A stretch of 64,000 bases of DNA from Stictocephala bisonia. Its lineage: Eukaryota; Arthropoda; Insecta; Hemiptera; Membracidae. The notes under the pieces were generated by a model. It searched no databases and was not told the DNA's origin. It worked only from the letters and a program-made list of their open reading frames with translations. The position numbers and the translations under genes were made by a program. Shown in pieces: positions 22,941-34,840 of the stretch; position 1 is the first letter of the stretch; the number at the start of each line of letters is the position of its first letter. Location: positions 248,001 through 312,000 of the forward strand of contig JAQJVL010000603.1 of NCBI GenBank assembly GCA_035578905.1. Direction: 5' to 3'.

Positions 22941-23509
22941 ATTTTTTATGTATTTTAGAAAAAAACCTCTGCAAATTGGCTGAAATTCCTCCGGCATTTT
23001 AGTAAAAAGTAGTAGGGAGATCAGGGAGTAATCTATTAGCATTTATTCAATCAAGATTTTCTGGCTGAAGCTTATTTTGAAATTGCTATTAAAACAATAT
23101 AATATTAAATTAATCAACAATGTTCAAATATATTTGTTTTCATTTAAGCAGATCAATTACTTGAATCTTATTCCCCATGCAGTAATCTGCGACTTAATTT
23201 GTACAAGAAAAAATGCCTTTGGTCATACATACAGCCTTAAAATATTCGAGGACATGAAAAAGAGTTGCTAGATTTGCTGTTGATTACAAATATGAGATAA
23301 AATTGCAGTTATTTACAATAGTTTTTAAAAAGCATGATTGATATTTGATTTTAGATTCATTGCTACATAGAGTAAATAAAAAAAAAACTAAAAAATCATC
23401 AATTGTTTTTCATTCCTGATACTGATGCAATGGTTAACATCGATTAGCAGCCTAATACACTAATAAATTACAGTAGTAACAACTGACGATGTCATCATTG
23501 TAAAAAAAC
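22941..23509. other. fng intron, AT-rich, no gene seen
   Basis: The small open frame at 23077-23271 has AT-driven composition and no recognisable motif. Confidence 0.45.
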
Positions 23510-23705
23510 TTGCCCACCCACTTATATAGTGGTTTTGACTAACCCATCCACCCATATACATACAGTGGTATTGATCCACCCACCCACCCATTCACATACA
23601 GTAATATTGAACCACCCACCTCTACATGTACAGGGGTATTGATCCACCCACCCACCCACACACATATAGTGGTATTGACCCACTCGCTCACTCATCCAGA
23701 TACAG
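23510..23705. repeat. CCCACC-rich minisatellite, about four copies of ~50 bp
   Basis: Each unit has CCACCCACCCA followed by an AC/TA-rich stretch and a TACAGTGGTATTGA(T/C)CCAC core. The same core occurs once near 12340. Confidence 0.75.
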
Positions 23706-23994
23706 TGGTATGTTGGCAGCCTTAGTCACAACATAAAAAACAACAATGCTCATCCATACTCTTTTATCATTAAATCATATACCCTATGTAATTCCTTCAC
23801 ATCTAAGTCAATGTTACATGTATGATTGCATATGACACTGACAAGTTAATAATAAATAGGTTGAGGAAACTATTGTACTTTGATGCAAATTAGCCTTCCT
23901 TGCCTCTCTGGAAAGTCACATAGCAAATAAATGTGATTTTTTGATTATTCAACAAACATCCAAAAAGGAAATTAATTTTTATAACTAAGCACAC

Positions 23995-25137
23995 TCAGAT
24001 TCAGATTTTTATTCACCAAAAAACAAACACTGTCACAGGTAATAGTCAATAAAACATAGTTTATACAACAAATCTTAGTCTAAGTTATACAATGCCTACA
24101 AGGATCAAATCAAGTCATTTACTTAAAAAGTCTCGGATGCAATAGTATTCACCCTGTATCAAGAATGCTTTTAAGGTTTTTTTGAATTTGTTTAAATCTG
24201 CAATTGACTTTAAACACGGAGGCAGAGCATTGTACAGTTTAATGCAATTAAACTGGAATTATTTCTGAAAAAAAGATGTTTGGTGACGTGGAATATCTAA
24301 ATAGTCATAATTTCGAAGTGAGTAAGAGTGTATTTTATATAATTCAGATTTAGTAAACAGATGAAAATTTCTTTTTAAGGTGACTGATTCTAAAATATAG
24401 ATCGATGGGAATGTTAACAAATTGTTAATGCGGAAGATGTTTCTAAAGGATTCCTTAGCAGAGAGGCCACAAATGATGCATAGGGCTTTCTTTTGTAATC
24501 TAAAAATGTGTAGATTACTTAAACTTTGAGCTCCCCAGATTGCCACCGCATAAGACAAGTGGGGGTATACACACCCATAGTACGCTGATAGCAGGACCCG
24601 CCTATTTGTAAAGCAAGCTAGTCTTCGTAGAATGAATAGCCCCTTGCTAATTCTGCTAGACTCCAAGGCAATGTGGTTTGAGAAAACAAGCTTGCTGTCA
24701 ATTACCAACCCCAGGAATCCAACCTCTGAACTCGGCGTTATCTTTGAGTCACCTATAATGAAATTGTGATCTAGGTTAAAGTCAAAAGAACGGATGTGGA
24801 ATCTAACCACTTTAGTCTTTTGTGCATTGGCAACAAGTTGGTTACTTGTAAACCACTGCAACAAAGCGCTGCCATTTAAAAAAGCATTTATTTCTGCTGC
24901 TGAACAATCTTGATTAGATACTAGTAAAGAGGTGTCATCCGCATGTAGACATAAGTTGGCATGGTTCACTCTGCTGGGGATGTCATTAATAAAAATCAAA
25001 AATAAAATTGGTCCCAATATGGACCCTTGGGGGATGCCAGTAAGAATTGGTTTCCGTTCTGATAACTGACTTCTCATGACTCCAAAATTATCCAAATATG
25101 GAAAGTTCACAATTTTATGGTGACCCACAAGAAAAGA
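23995..25137 (-). mobile_element. 5'-truncated LINE, minus strand
   Basis: The insertion carries only the C-terminal part of a reverse transcriptase ORF and a short 3' UTR that ends in a GTGAATAAAAATCTGAATCT-type terminus near 23995. The 5' end breaks off inside the RT domain near 25137, the usual result of incomplete target-primed reverse transcription. Confidence 0.8.
24115..25131 (-). pseudogene. Non-LTR reverse transcriptase, C-terminal fragment
   Basis: The frame shows GIPQGSILGPILFLIFINDI and then LHADDTSLLV, the palm-domain blocks of LINE reverse transcriptases. The catalytic motif is HADD where YADD or FADD is usual. A thumb region with FLGLVIDSKL and LRRLACFTNR follows. A TAA at 24259-24261 interrupts the frame, which then continues unchanged (KLYNALPP, LKSIADLNKFKK) to a TGA at 24115-24117. 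The fingers domain and endonuclease are absent because of 5' truncation. Similarity is to the CR1/Jockey type by motif recall. Confidence 0.85.
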
Positions 25138-25419
25138 ATAGAGTAAATTTTAGTAAAAAAGTACATTACAAAAAATAAAAAGGTAACTCTCACAATTTTG
25201 ACTCTACCAAAGATAGTTTAATAATTCTTGTTTTCTTTAATGTAAACTTGACTAGCATAATTCCAGAATAAAACTCTGAAATGTAGAGATATATTTAAAC
25301 TAGAGCTGTTTTAAGAGGTACAGACAGAGCAAAATATAATTTTGTATCTGTAATTATTTCCTTTGTCAAACAGTATTAACAAAAGTGGTTCCAAGCCTTA
25401 TGACAATACCCGGATTATG
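25138..25419. other. fng intron, no gene seen
   Basis: AT-rich intron sequence between the LINE fragment and a degenerate repeat. Confidence 0.4.
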
Positions 25420-25625
25420 ATGGTCATTTCTGTCTAGTTCTGAGTAGGCCTGTACCCACCTACAGTAGGTCTCTCTGATGGCTACCTTCTACTTGGTCAG
25501 AACTACTCCGTCTATTGAAGGTTATTTTTACAGCCACTTTTCAATTGTTCAGAATTGGCTGATCTTTTATTACAGCCATTTTTCACTGATAGAGAGTTGT
25601 TGACCTGTTCCTTTATATTGTCAGC
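25420..25625. repeat. Degenerate copies of the 58-bp repeat seen at 28.0-28.6 kb
   Basis: Blocks such as TCTCTCTGATGGCTACCTTC and GCCACTTTTCAATTGTTCAG align with the 58-bp unit (TCTTTTTGGTGGTCACTTTA, then TCACTGGTTCAGAGTTGG). Confidence 0.6.
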
Positions 25626-25784
25626 GCAGAAATTACATGTACCCGAGTTTGAAGATTGTTTACTAAGAAACTAAGAGCCATATAAAACATCCAATCACAC
25701 AATTGTTTCCCCTGTTCAATTGTACGTTATAACATATGTATTTTAAAAATTATTATAAGTTCTAATAATTTTTATAGAATAGAA

Positions 25785-25900
25785 TACATCTTTATTGTTG
25801 TAAGGCAATTAAAGCATTGACAGTCAAAAATAAAAAACAATCAAATAAGGCCATGTCATCTTCGACACATCAGGTACTATTTTACATAATAAGTCTCCTT
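25785..25900 (-). mobile_element. 3'-end fragment of a LINE
   Basis: On the minus strand it ends GCCTTACAACAATAAAGATG and then TATTCTATTC. It resembles the 3' end of the LINE at 36.7 kb (CCTACAGCAATAAAGACG), including a nearby CGACACATC-like block. Only the extreme 3' end was retained. Confidence 0.55.
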
Positions 25901-25930
25901 CAAATGTTAATAGTATCAAAACAGGTATTA

Positions 25931-26060
25931 CAGGGTGTCCAGTAAACCTCCTTAAACAAATTCCCTGACTTTTCCCTGACCAATCCGTGGTTTCATACAA
26001 AATTTCCCTGACCCCAACTCGACATAGTACTATTAAGTTTATATTACTATTTTACTTAAT
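25931..26060. mobile_element. Possible MITE end (CAGGGTGTCC terminus)
   Basis: A TACAGGGTGTCCAGTAAACC start is followed by TTCCCTGACTTTTCCCTGAC, a combination found at the ends of arthropod DNA-transposon relics. I could not locate the matching right end, so the extent is unknown. Confidence 0.4.
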
Positions 26061-27080
26061 AGTAATATTATGTACTACCATGTACATACATTATGTTATT
26101 TACAGTCAATTACAATTAATTATTAATAACCGAACTATCAATATTTCACAAATATATTATTATTGATAACCGTAATAATTAAATTCAAAACTATTACCTA
26201 AAATAATTATTCTTTTTAAACTACTTTATAAAAGTAGAGGTAGAATTTAAAAAATATTTATAATTAGCATTGAGTAATAAACAAACATACATTTTATTCT
26301 ATTATTAAATTATGACAATTTTCAATACCTTGAAAAACGGTGCTAAATTATAATTTCCTCAAAACCAGCATAAATTTTAGGTCTATGACTTATTTAACAA
26401 GTACTAATCAGAGAATTATTTCAGTAAGTTTTAAACTGTTAGCTATATTAAACTAGTTGTATGAGGCCGAACAAGCATAAGCAAAGGAATTAAGTAGCTT
26501 TTTCATAATTTAGAATATTAAATGGCATGTCGACACATCAGGTACCTATTGTTACATTTCACTTATACAAATAATCTTAAAATAAATTTACGTTATGCTT
26601 GAAAAGACCAAACAACTCAGAACTACCCACAAGATCATCAAATTCCCAGTTCAGTAAAAACATATTTTCTGTATATTTAATAATTAAGTGAACTAGTTTC
26701 TTGTACAATTTAGTCGATATCACTAAATGGCTTGATAAGGTTTTATTTAATCTAAAAAAATCAATTGATGTTGAATCATTATTTCGTGTATTATGGTTAT
26801 GGATTTTGTTATTAAGAATAATGGTTTGTTTTTTTGTTTTTTTTTTTTAGTATGTAAGTAACAGGATCAAACATGTAAATATTAATAACAGTTTATATTT
26901 CTAATACGATGAAGATGGATCTGCAGTGCTGTTTTAATGTTGTACCCTTGATCATCTAGATCACTTTATTTTGGAATGTAGAAATTATATTTGTACTTTA
27001 TTTGTAGTAGAAATTTTCATTGATTCTACTACAATTGCCGTAAAGTATTAGGCCATATCTAAAGGCTTGTCCTAATTTGA
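26061..27080. other. fng intron, very AT-rich, no gene seen
   Basis: No open frames or recognised repeats, apart from a T-tract near 26830-26849. Confidence 0.45.
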
Positions 27081-27084
27081 ACAA

Positions 27085-27695
27085 AAAACGTACCAGAATT
27101 ATAACTAGTTTTCACTGTGCATCAACTTTACACTTTTACTAATCAAAACCCTGTTAAAGAATCACATTTACATTTTAATGCGTTTTTGATAAGAGTGTTT
27201 TCTATAAGTTTTGTAAATTTCAAAATTTTAACTTTACAAGAAAAACTTTCCTATCAATTTCCTCAAACAAAGTTTTCTTGGCTTCTAGATGTTGTATAAT
27301 GAATTACTTGGTCATGTTATAAACCTTATGAAATGTATAGTTTTGATACATTAGTTTTATATTCGTAAGTAAATGCGGTAATGATTAAAATCAATTAAAA
27401 AGCACTTAAAACTAATTAACTTAAATGTATTTAAATCAATTTTAGATCACTGCATTTACTTATGCACATGAAAGTAATGTATCATAACTAGACATTTCAT
27501 AAGGATTACAAATTTTTTTCTTGAAGAGTTAAAATGCTGAAATTCATATAACTTTAGAAAAAATTCCTGTCAATAACGTACTAAAATATAAATGTGTACA
27601 TTAACAGGTTTTTGTGTAATAAAAGTGTAAATTTGACACACAGTGAAAATTAGTTGACATTACGATACTTTTTTGCTCCAACAAGGATAAAAATT
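27085..27695. repeat. Long diverged inverted repeat (arms about 300 bp)
   Basis: TAGTTTTCACTGTG and CTTTACACTTTTA near 27107-27140 recur inverted at about 27625-27660. CTTATGAAATGTATAGTTTT near 27327 recurs inverted near 27494-27513, and GTAAGTAAATGCGGTAATGA recurs inverted near 27450. The arms meet near 27410. The whole unit looks like a foldback or MITE whose arms have diverged to roughly 75-80 percent by eye. Confidence 0.75.
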
Positions 27696-27840
27696 ATTAA
27701 AACTTAATCAAATTTTACAATGCATAAGACATAACATAAATTAAACGAGGAAAATTTGTGTGGTTGGATTTATCATAGGCCTCTTTCATAGTTTCTATGT
27801 GGTTCATTTATCATAGTTTCTAAGTGAACAACCTTCAAAC

Positions 27841-28590
27841 TCTGGTACACATAGTTTCAGTGCTGACAGAAGTCTGTCTCATTGTTGGCCACTTTCTACT
27901 GGTTGTCCCCTCTACACTACATCTATTTGATGGCCACTTTTAACTAGGTTAGAGTTGGCGTATCTTTACCTGTAGTACATTTTTTTACAATCATATTTCA
28001 CTAATTCAGACCAAGCATGTCTCAATTATACAGTTTGTCTTTCTGATGATCACTTTGCAATGGTTCAGAATTGGGCTGTTCCCTTTATAGAGCATCTCTT
28101 TGGTGGTCACTTTATCACTGGTTCAGAGTTGGCCTGTCCCCTTTATAGTGCGTCTTTTTGGTGGTCACTTTATCACTGGTTCAGAGTTGGTCTGTCCCCT
28201 TCATAGTGCGTCTCTTTGGTGGTCACTTTATCACTGGTTCAGAGTTGGTCTGTCCCCTTTATAGTTTATATAGAGCATCTCTTTGGAGGTCACTTTATCA
28301 CTGGTTCAGAGTTGGCCTGTCCCCTTTATAGTGCGTCTTTTTGGTGGTCACTTTATCACTGGTTCAGAGTTGGTCTGTCCCCTTTATAGAGCATCTCTTT
28401 GGTGGTTACTTTATCACTGGTTCAGAGTTGGCCTGTCCCCTTTATAGTGCGTCTTTTTGGTGGTCACTTTATCACTGGTTCAGAGTTGGTCTGTCCCCTT
28501 CATAGTGCGTCTCTTTGGTGGTCACTTTATCACTGGTTCAGAGTTGGCCTGTCTCCTTTATAGTGCGTCTCTTTGGTGATCACTTTCCAC
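27841..28590. repeat. 58-bp minisatellite with degenerate left flank
   Basis: From about 28035 the unit GGTGGTCACTTTATCACTGG, TTCAGAGTTGG(C/T)CTGTCCCC, TTTATAGTGCGTCTTTTT repeats every 58 bp for about nine copies, with one longer copy near 28260 that carries an extra TTTATATAGAGC. From 27841 to 28034 more diverged copies are visible. Confidence 0.85.
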
Positions 28591-28768
28591 TTTTTCTGAA
28601 TTAGTCTGTCCATACCAATAATTGGTCCTTATTTAATTAAGAAATATTATGGAGTACCATTTGTTTAAACATTAAATTGGAGTTCAACAAAATGACAGGG
28701 GAACAAGCATTTTTCACAGTAGAGCTTAAGGGCAGAAGACACATAAATCTGTCCCTAAACTATACACA

Positions 28769-28829
<61 letters not shown>

Positions 28830-29289
28830 CACACTAACATTACTAATATATACTTATTCCATCAATTTTTGTTACCATACAATACATTAAACCTTAGGAC
28901 ATTTTTTTACTTCACCGAATTAGACAAAATAGATATTTCTAATTGGACTTTTTTTTCACACATCATCTTGGTCATTACAAAACACATTTAATTTATTGCA
29001 TCGCTTTGTTTTTAGTAGAAGAGGATTATATAATTTTGGACCTAAGAAATAAAGAGGGAGAGAAAATTTCATTGTTCACTTTCATGAAAAATACATAAAT
29101 TTGCTATGTATTTTTTATCTGTAGCTTATGAACTACGCTTAAGTTCTAGATCCCTGTCATTCACACTTCTCATGAACTAAATTCGTAATACTTAAAAAAT
29201 CAAAAAGGTTTTGTGGTGGCAAAACTTTTAAATCAAGATATAATAGAAATGAACTTTCGCGAAGGTTCACTAAAATATAGATAGCTTAC
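28591..29289. other. fng intron with an AT microsatellite
   Basis: A (TA)n tract lies at 28773-28822. The open frame crossing it is a product of the microsatellite. The remainder is AT-rich with no gene. Confidence 0.6.
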
Positions 29290-29375
29290 CTGGTAGGGTC
29301 AATACGATGATCAAACCCGTCTATCTTCACAACATTGACTTCATCTTTGCTGAACCTTGAATAGCTGAATGTTAT
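29290..29375 (-). CDS. fng: fringe, penultimate exon in window
   Basis: The acceptor is TTTTCTCAG and the donor is GTAAGC. The exon encodes ITFSYSRFSKDEVNVVKIDG followed by FDHRIDPT and the first two bases of an Arg codon. This matches the conserved Fringe block that follows the RQDTF motif. It starts in phase 0 and ends with two bases of the next codon, fitting its neighbours exactly. Confidence 0.93.
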
Positions 29376-32300
29376 CTGAGAAAAATTAAAACGGCTTTAG
29401 ATTTTATTAACCTCTACTAATTAATTTGTTATACTGTATATATTAAGTTATGTCTGAGCGTCCACAAATTAACAACTCTATAAAGTAATGTATAGAAGAT
29501 TAATAACCACCCCCCTGGAACTTACAAAATGTTCACAGTTTCATAACTCACATTAGATTGTCAAAACATTAAGAGTCTGCAGAGGCTATCGGACTTGTTG
29601 ATTGTAATCCCATAAGAACAATGTTATTTTCATACCGGACATATGATCAATCGTATCCAAATTAAATAGTTATTTTTAAGCGAATTTTTCCAAACACATT
29701 GCCTTTTATCAGAATGAAATTGCGCATTGGAATTGCTTTATGAATTTGCTTTATTCGTTGTATGGAAAACATTTTTAATTAAAATATTTGGTTTGAAGTT
29801 TTTATTTTCACTTATTTTTCAAAACTAGGCTATGTATTCAAAATATCAAATGCAAAACCAATGTGCAATATGATAACGTTTAAAATAACACCTCATATAC
29901 AACTTTTGGTCAATAAATAACAAAAATAATGTGGATTTGCAAATAACATTGTACTTATGGGAATAAAACCAACATGGCCGACAGCCTCTGCAAACTCTTA
30001 AATGTAAAGCCTTGTTATAATTTGTGTTGTTTTTGTATACCTAATTTTAACACAACTTCTTAAATTACTGTATTGTTAAAGTTAAAGGCGGACTTATTCT
30101 ACTGGGTGAGGATGGGCTAAAAACTTTCTCTGACATTCTCAAAAAAATCAGCATAGTTGTTTGTTTCTTATTGTAAATTGTTTGGTTCTAATGAGATAAT
30201 GGTAAAAATAACTAACTGTGCCAGTAGAGCAACTAACTGCACAATATAATTGATTGGTAGTAATGCCAGCAACATGAAAAGTAGTCAGACCGGTGAGTTA
30301 GTTGAGGGAGATGTGGGTAAGTCCGTTGGAAAACATTTAGCCATTATTTATCTACATCTAGGTCAATAAGTCTGTAACCAACCAGTGGAACTGTCCGTAA
30401 ACATAAGAAATAACCAGAAAACTGAAATAAACATGAATTAGTGACTTGATTGAATTACTTATAACCATGAATAAATTATTGTCTTTTAAGATGTTAAATC
30501 TACACATATTATGAAAGAGTTGTTTTTACATAGATCCCTTAACCCTACATCTATAGTGCAAAGCATGTTCTTGATTTATATATTGAGAGATAAATTTAAA
30601 TTTAGAGAATGAATGCAGAATTCAATTTAATACAGTGGCGGGATCTAGGGGAGGGGCAAGAAGGGGCAGTTGCTCCCCCCCAATATTCTCATACTTTCAT
30701 AATTTATTACTAGAAAATACTGTTGTTTTTATTTAATTTTTTTTTTTTTTTTCACTAACATAAATATACAATCTAAAAGAATAAGAATGATTCAAATTAA
30801 ACAAGGAATACAAAACAGCCTTTGTGCAGTAGCTACTGCATTCTCAGACGTCAGAAACAAAGTCTTGGTGGCCAAACTACGTAGTTGTCTTAAGCACCTT
30901 CACAACAAAATGTTTACCCTCACTTGTGAATAGCGACTGTTTTGAGGTTAGGATGTTATAACCACACATCACAAAAGAAAATAAGGGGTAGTACGCTCAT
31001 TATGTTACGGACAGATACAATCTACAATATAGTTTGAGTTTTGATGGACCTGTAGACCGGTTGGGCAGGTGCGTTTAGTGGTCATGGGGTTTACTATATA
31101 CATCGATGGTCATGGTTTGCGAGTGGTATGCGTGAATGATAGTTGATTGTGTTCTCAAAGAACTGTATTTGTTTCATTAATATTGATTTGATAGTTATGA
31201 TTTGTCATAGTTATATTAATTTTTACATGTTAGTCTTTTGATTTATGGTTAATTTTCTAATTGCAATTGGTTTTATATTTTTGTTTATACTGTAGTACTG
31301 TTTTATATTATTTGATTCATTAATTTTTTTTAATTTTTAGTGAGATTATGTGGTAGTGAGGAGTGTCCAGTCCTAACCTCACCTTATAAAATAAAGATTA
31401 TTTTCATTTCATTCAACAAATAATGTTTGGTAAAATATTGTGCAGCAACATGTAATGTATCTTAGTATTATGTAGTTTGTATTCAGCAGTTTGTAATGTT
31501 TAGTAAAATGTTATGTGTGTTAAAAGCCATAAATTATAGTTATTATTTACTCCAAAAATCCAAACTTAATTTTACACTATCATACAGCACGGTCACTGAG
31601 AGTTCAAATGAGGTTTTTACCTTAAAATAATACAGCAAAGTTTATTGTCAATAGAGTCCAAAAACAACCTTAAAATGCAGTATCAGAGCATTAAATTTTT
31701 AAAATGTTCGACGCACCCCAGTTCCCCACCCTCCCCGGTAGGCTTTCCCTCCCAAATACTTCCACCAAATCCCACCCATGATATAATATATAGTCCAGTA
31801 ATCGAATGCTCAAAATTGAAGTGTAGAAGGACTGGTAAAAATCCAAAATTTAAACTTCATAACTTTGTTTGATCTAGTTAGAAGGTAAACTTGCTAAAAG
31901 TCCTCAGACATAGGAGGTATGCTTTGAAAGAGGTGCACAAAAAGGTACTTTTTTGTTTCCACTTCTATTTCAAAAACGGTGTAACCTATAGAAATATGTT
32001 TGGTGTAAACATTTAAACTGAAACAATGTTTCTACAACCTTTATTATTTACAATTTGTATGTCCTCCTAACCGTTTTCTAGATATTCCAAAATTGACCTG
32101 TTCATTGTAAAAAAACAAGAATAATGTACTATTAGAATAAATAAAAGAAATCCACGCAGCAAAAGAAAACTTATTTTAATCTTAAATTTTCCGTTAAAAA
32201 TCCTTTATATCTTCTAAATAATTCATAAATCAAAAAACCTCATTTATAAGTTGAATAGGGTTAAGTTTTGCTACAGTATATATACAAATATGCAAATTTA

Positions 32301-33341
32301 TTCGTCTTCACCAGGCCTAGCTTTAATAATTTTTTGAATATTTGATAAAATTTCATAATTTTATATTAAATTATAAACTGTGTAGAGCTTATAATTTTCA
32401 GTAAATTTCATTTCATTATTTTCAGCCAGAACCTTCACTTTTTATGACATGTCAACGCACAAAATATTTTCGTCCCCCCATTGCAGAATTTCCAATTTTA
32501 AATCCTGCTCTCCCTTCAAACCTCCAATTTGCTTAAAAATATATTTAAAAAAATGTAATTTATGTATTAAGTGTTAATAAAATTATTATTTTATTAGCAA
32601 ATGGTAATGACTGAATTTAGTTGAGAAGGGTGGCAAAACCATACTCATAGTCGGTTTCTCTAATCTATACCTGAATAACTCAGACATCGTTCTGCTGCTG
32701 AGGTAGTCTCAGACCTCACATCATCGCAAGAATGGATTAATGAAACGGGGGACAGATGTTTTAAAGGAGGGATAGAGAACAAGAAGACCTCTCTAACAAG
32801 TCAATATCTAACGTCACACCAGACATTACTTCCCTCTCACCTTCTGAGGAAGCAGCGATGGAGCAAATTACAAACATACTGTACCAGGTTCGGATTGGGT
32901 AAGAAATGTCTTGAACACGGAAACATTGGGTTGGATTCGAAACAAAAGCAACCTTTTTGCTCCTATTCAAATGAAATATCCAGTTGCACCAGAGTAAATT
33001 TTCAATCTCATATTTTGCTTGTGCACCACTGGTTGTAATAGTGGTAGATTCAATCTACATGCAGGAAGTTCTGCTTCAACATTTGCCACAACTAGCAAGA
33101 GAGTATTTAAAATATACATCAGTTGTTAGAGGACAAGGATGATGAAGTCAAGATAGAACCTCAGTAGAGTTATATAATGAACCAATTTAGAAACACATTA
33201 TCATTGCTTTTTTGCTCTACGATTTTTTTGTTTTGTACTTATACAGAAAGTGCAAGTAGCACTTTAAAAACTGTAGATAAAATAAAAATAAATTTCTCTT
33301 CAAAATATTCATACATTTTTATTGTTGACGCCATCACTGAC
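29376..33341 (-). other. fng intron (about 4.0 kb), no gene seen
   Basis: This is mostly AT-rich. A CAGTGGCGGGATCTAGG at about 30633 followed by a G-rich then C-rich block resembles a hAT-type terminus, but no partner was found. Bases 31336-31412 end in AATAAAGATTATTTTCATTT and look like the 3' end of a LINE. The open frames at 31645-31872 and 32761-32970 have no recognisable motifs. Confidence 0.5.
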
Positions 33342-33436
33342 CTGATCGTGGAAAGTGTCCTGTCTCAAGAACTTCATCGGCTCCAGGTGAGAATGGAATT
33401 GGTCAACTACAGTCAGTGGTTTCTGTAGCAGGTGTT
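33342..33436 (-). CDS. fng: fringe exon
   Basis: The acceptor is TTTCAATTCCAG and the donor is GTCAGT. Its first two bases complete a Glu codon begun in the previous exon, giving EHLLQKPLTVVDQFHSHLEP and then MKFLRQDTFHDQ. The HSHLEPM and RQDTF blocks are hallmarks of Fringe, close to the catalytic pocket in the solved mouse Manic Fringe structure (family knowledge). The exon ends in phase 0. Confidence 0.95.
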
Positions 33437-34111
33437 CTGGAATTGAAATAATGTAACCTATTTAACCATGCAACATAATTTAAACAAATATGTTCTATCA
33501 ATCATAGCTTGCAAACTCCCAAAATGCAACTTTCAAATGTATTCTGGTTGTCATGATTCCTATAGAGAGAACATTGTACTGTTTGGACTACGAACACCAC
33601 TGTAAATAAGTTAATTTTTTACTGAAATTATAAGTACGTCTTTAATAATGTACAATTTATGTTTCAGTAGATTTTTAATAATACTAATCAACAAAAAACA
33701 TTAAAGAACGTTAATTTATTGATGAATCTTTCTAAATTATGCATTTAAAATTAAGAAAAGATGGTTTTCGAAAGTGTTAAGTAAGCCTTATGATTCATTT
33801 TTGTGAATCACTGAAACTATATAATATAATATTAAATAGGCCTAATACAATTTGTTAAATCAGAAAACGATTTTTTAATAGGATGAGGCCTTCATATTTT
33901 TGTTCATTACTTGGTAAAATAGGACTTTCTGACAGTGACAATTTCGTTCTTGGGAGATACTGTATATGAATTTCAGATTCCATACGAAAGTATATATGAC
34001 ATTTTTTTCAAAGCTAAAACAGTATTACATATCTGAAGAACATGGGTATTTAGTTACCAATGTTCCTTAATTGGTATCTCAATTTGGAGATGTACCAATT
34101 AATTAACGTAC
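33437..34111 (-). other. fng intron (675 bp)
   Basis: Short AT-rich intron with no further feature. Confidence 0.6.
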
Positions 34112-34182
34112 CTATTATGTAGCCCATGGTGACGTCATCTGGTAGTCGTATCTTCTCGCCAATTCCCATGAACTTGCCGTCG
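34112..34182 (-). CDS. fng: fringe exon
   Basis: The acceptor is TGTTACAG and the donor is GTACGT. The first base completes a Gly codon. The exon encodes DGKFMGIGEKIRLPDDVTMG and then YII, with one base of the next codon. LPDDVTMG is the conserved acidic motif of the GT31 Fringe active-site region. Confidence 0.95.
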
Positions 34183-34489
34183 CTGTAACACCACAAACAT
34201 TACTATCAGACCTGTTTCATGTTGTAATACAGAAAGTGAACAACAAATAAAACAAGTTTTTAATCATATTTCCATGACTCTGTTTAGAGCAAATAAAAAT
34301 AGGTAATATTTTAGCCTTGAAAAGCTCTCCGATGTTCATAAATGTACAACTGATTAGTGTAAATTAATGTGTGTCGTCCAAAATTCATTTCACCTTTCCG
34401 GCTATCCTAAACCTTACACGGTCACAGTAACAAAAACGTATCAAGTTTGTAGCCATCAAATATTTAAGGTGTTGTATGTGCTTTAGCGT
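34183..34489 (-). other. fng intron, no feature seen
   Basis: AT-rich intron sequence leading into a 76-bp repeat. Confidence 0.45.
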
Positions 34490-34840
34490 AGCTTTGAACT
34501 AGTATTGACTTCGTTGCAGAGCCCCAGAGAGTCTTGTGATGGTGTGTAAGGTCACACATGAACATAGCTATGAACTAGTATTGACTTCGTTGCAGAGCCC
34601 CAGAGAGTCTTGTGATGGTGTGTAAGGTCACACATGAACATAGCTCTGAACTAGTATTGACTTCGTTGCAGAGCCCCAGAGAGTCTTGTGATGGTATGTA
34701 AGGTCACACATGAACATAGTTCTGAACTAGTATTGAGTTCGTTGCAGAGTCCCAGAGAGTCTTATGATGGTGTGTAAGGTCACACTTTAACATAGCTCTG
34801 AACTAGTATTGAGTTCGCTCCAGAGCCCCAGATCGCCCCT
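34490..34840. repeat. 76-bp tandem repeat, about 4.5 copies
   Basis: TGAACTAGTATTGACTTCGT recurs at 34495, 34571, 34647, 34723 and 34799. The unit also holds CAGAGCCCCAGAGAGTCTTG and TGTGTAAGGTCACAC. The last copies have more substitutions. Confidence 0.93.

Noticed and set aside
18011..23705. CRISPR-like direct repeats
   Set aside because: Repeats are back to back without unique spacers, and the sequence is eukaryotic; these are minisatellites.
25931..26060. Complete MITE with CAGGGTGTCC ends
   Set aside because: Only the left-looking end is visible; no inverse terminus was found, so it is listed only as a possible end.
33177..33428. Plus-strand 83-residue frame
   Set aside because: It lies antisense over a confident fringe exon (33342-33436) and has no recognisable content.
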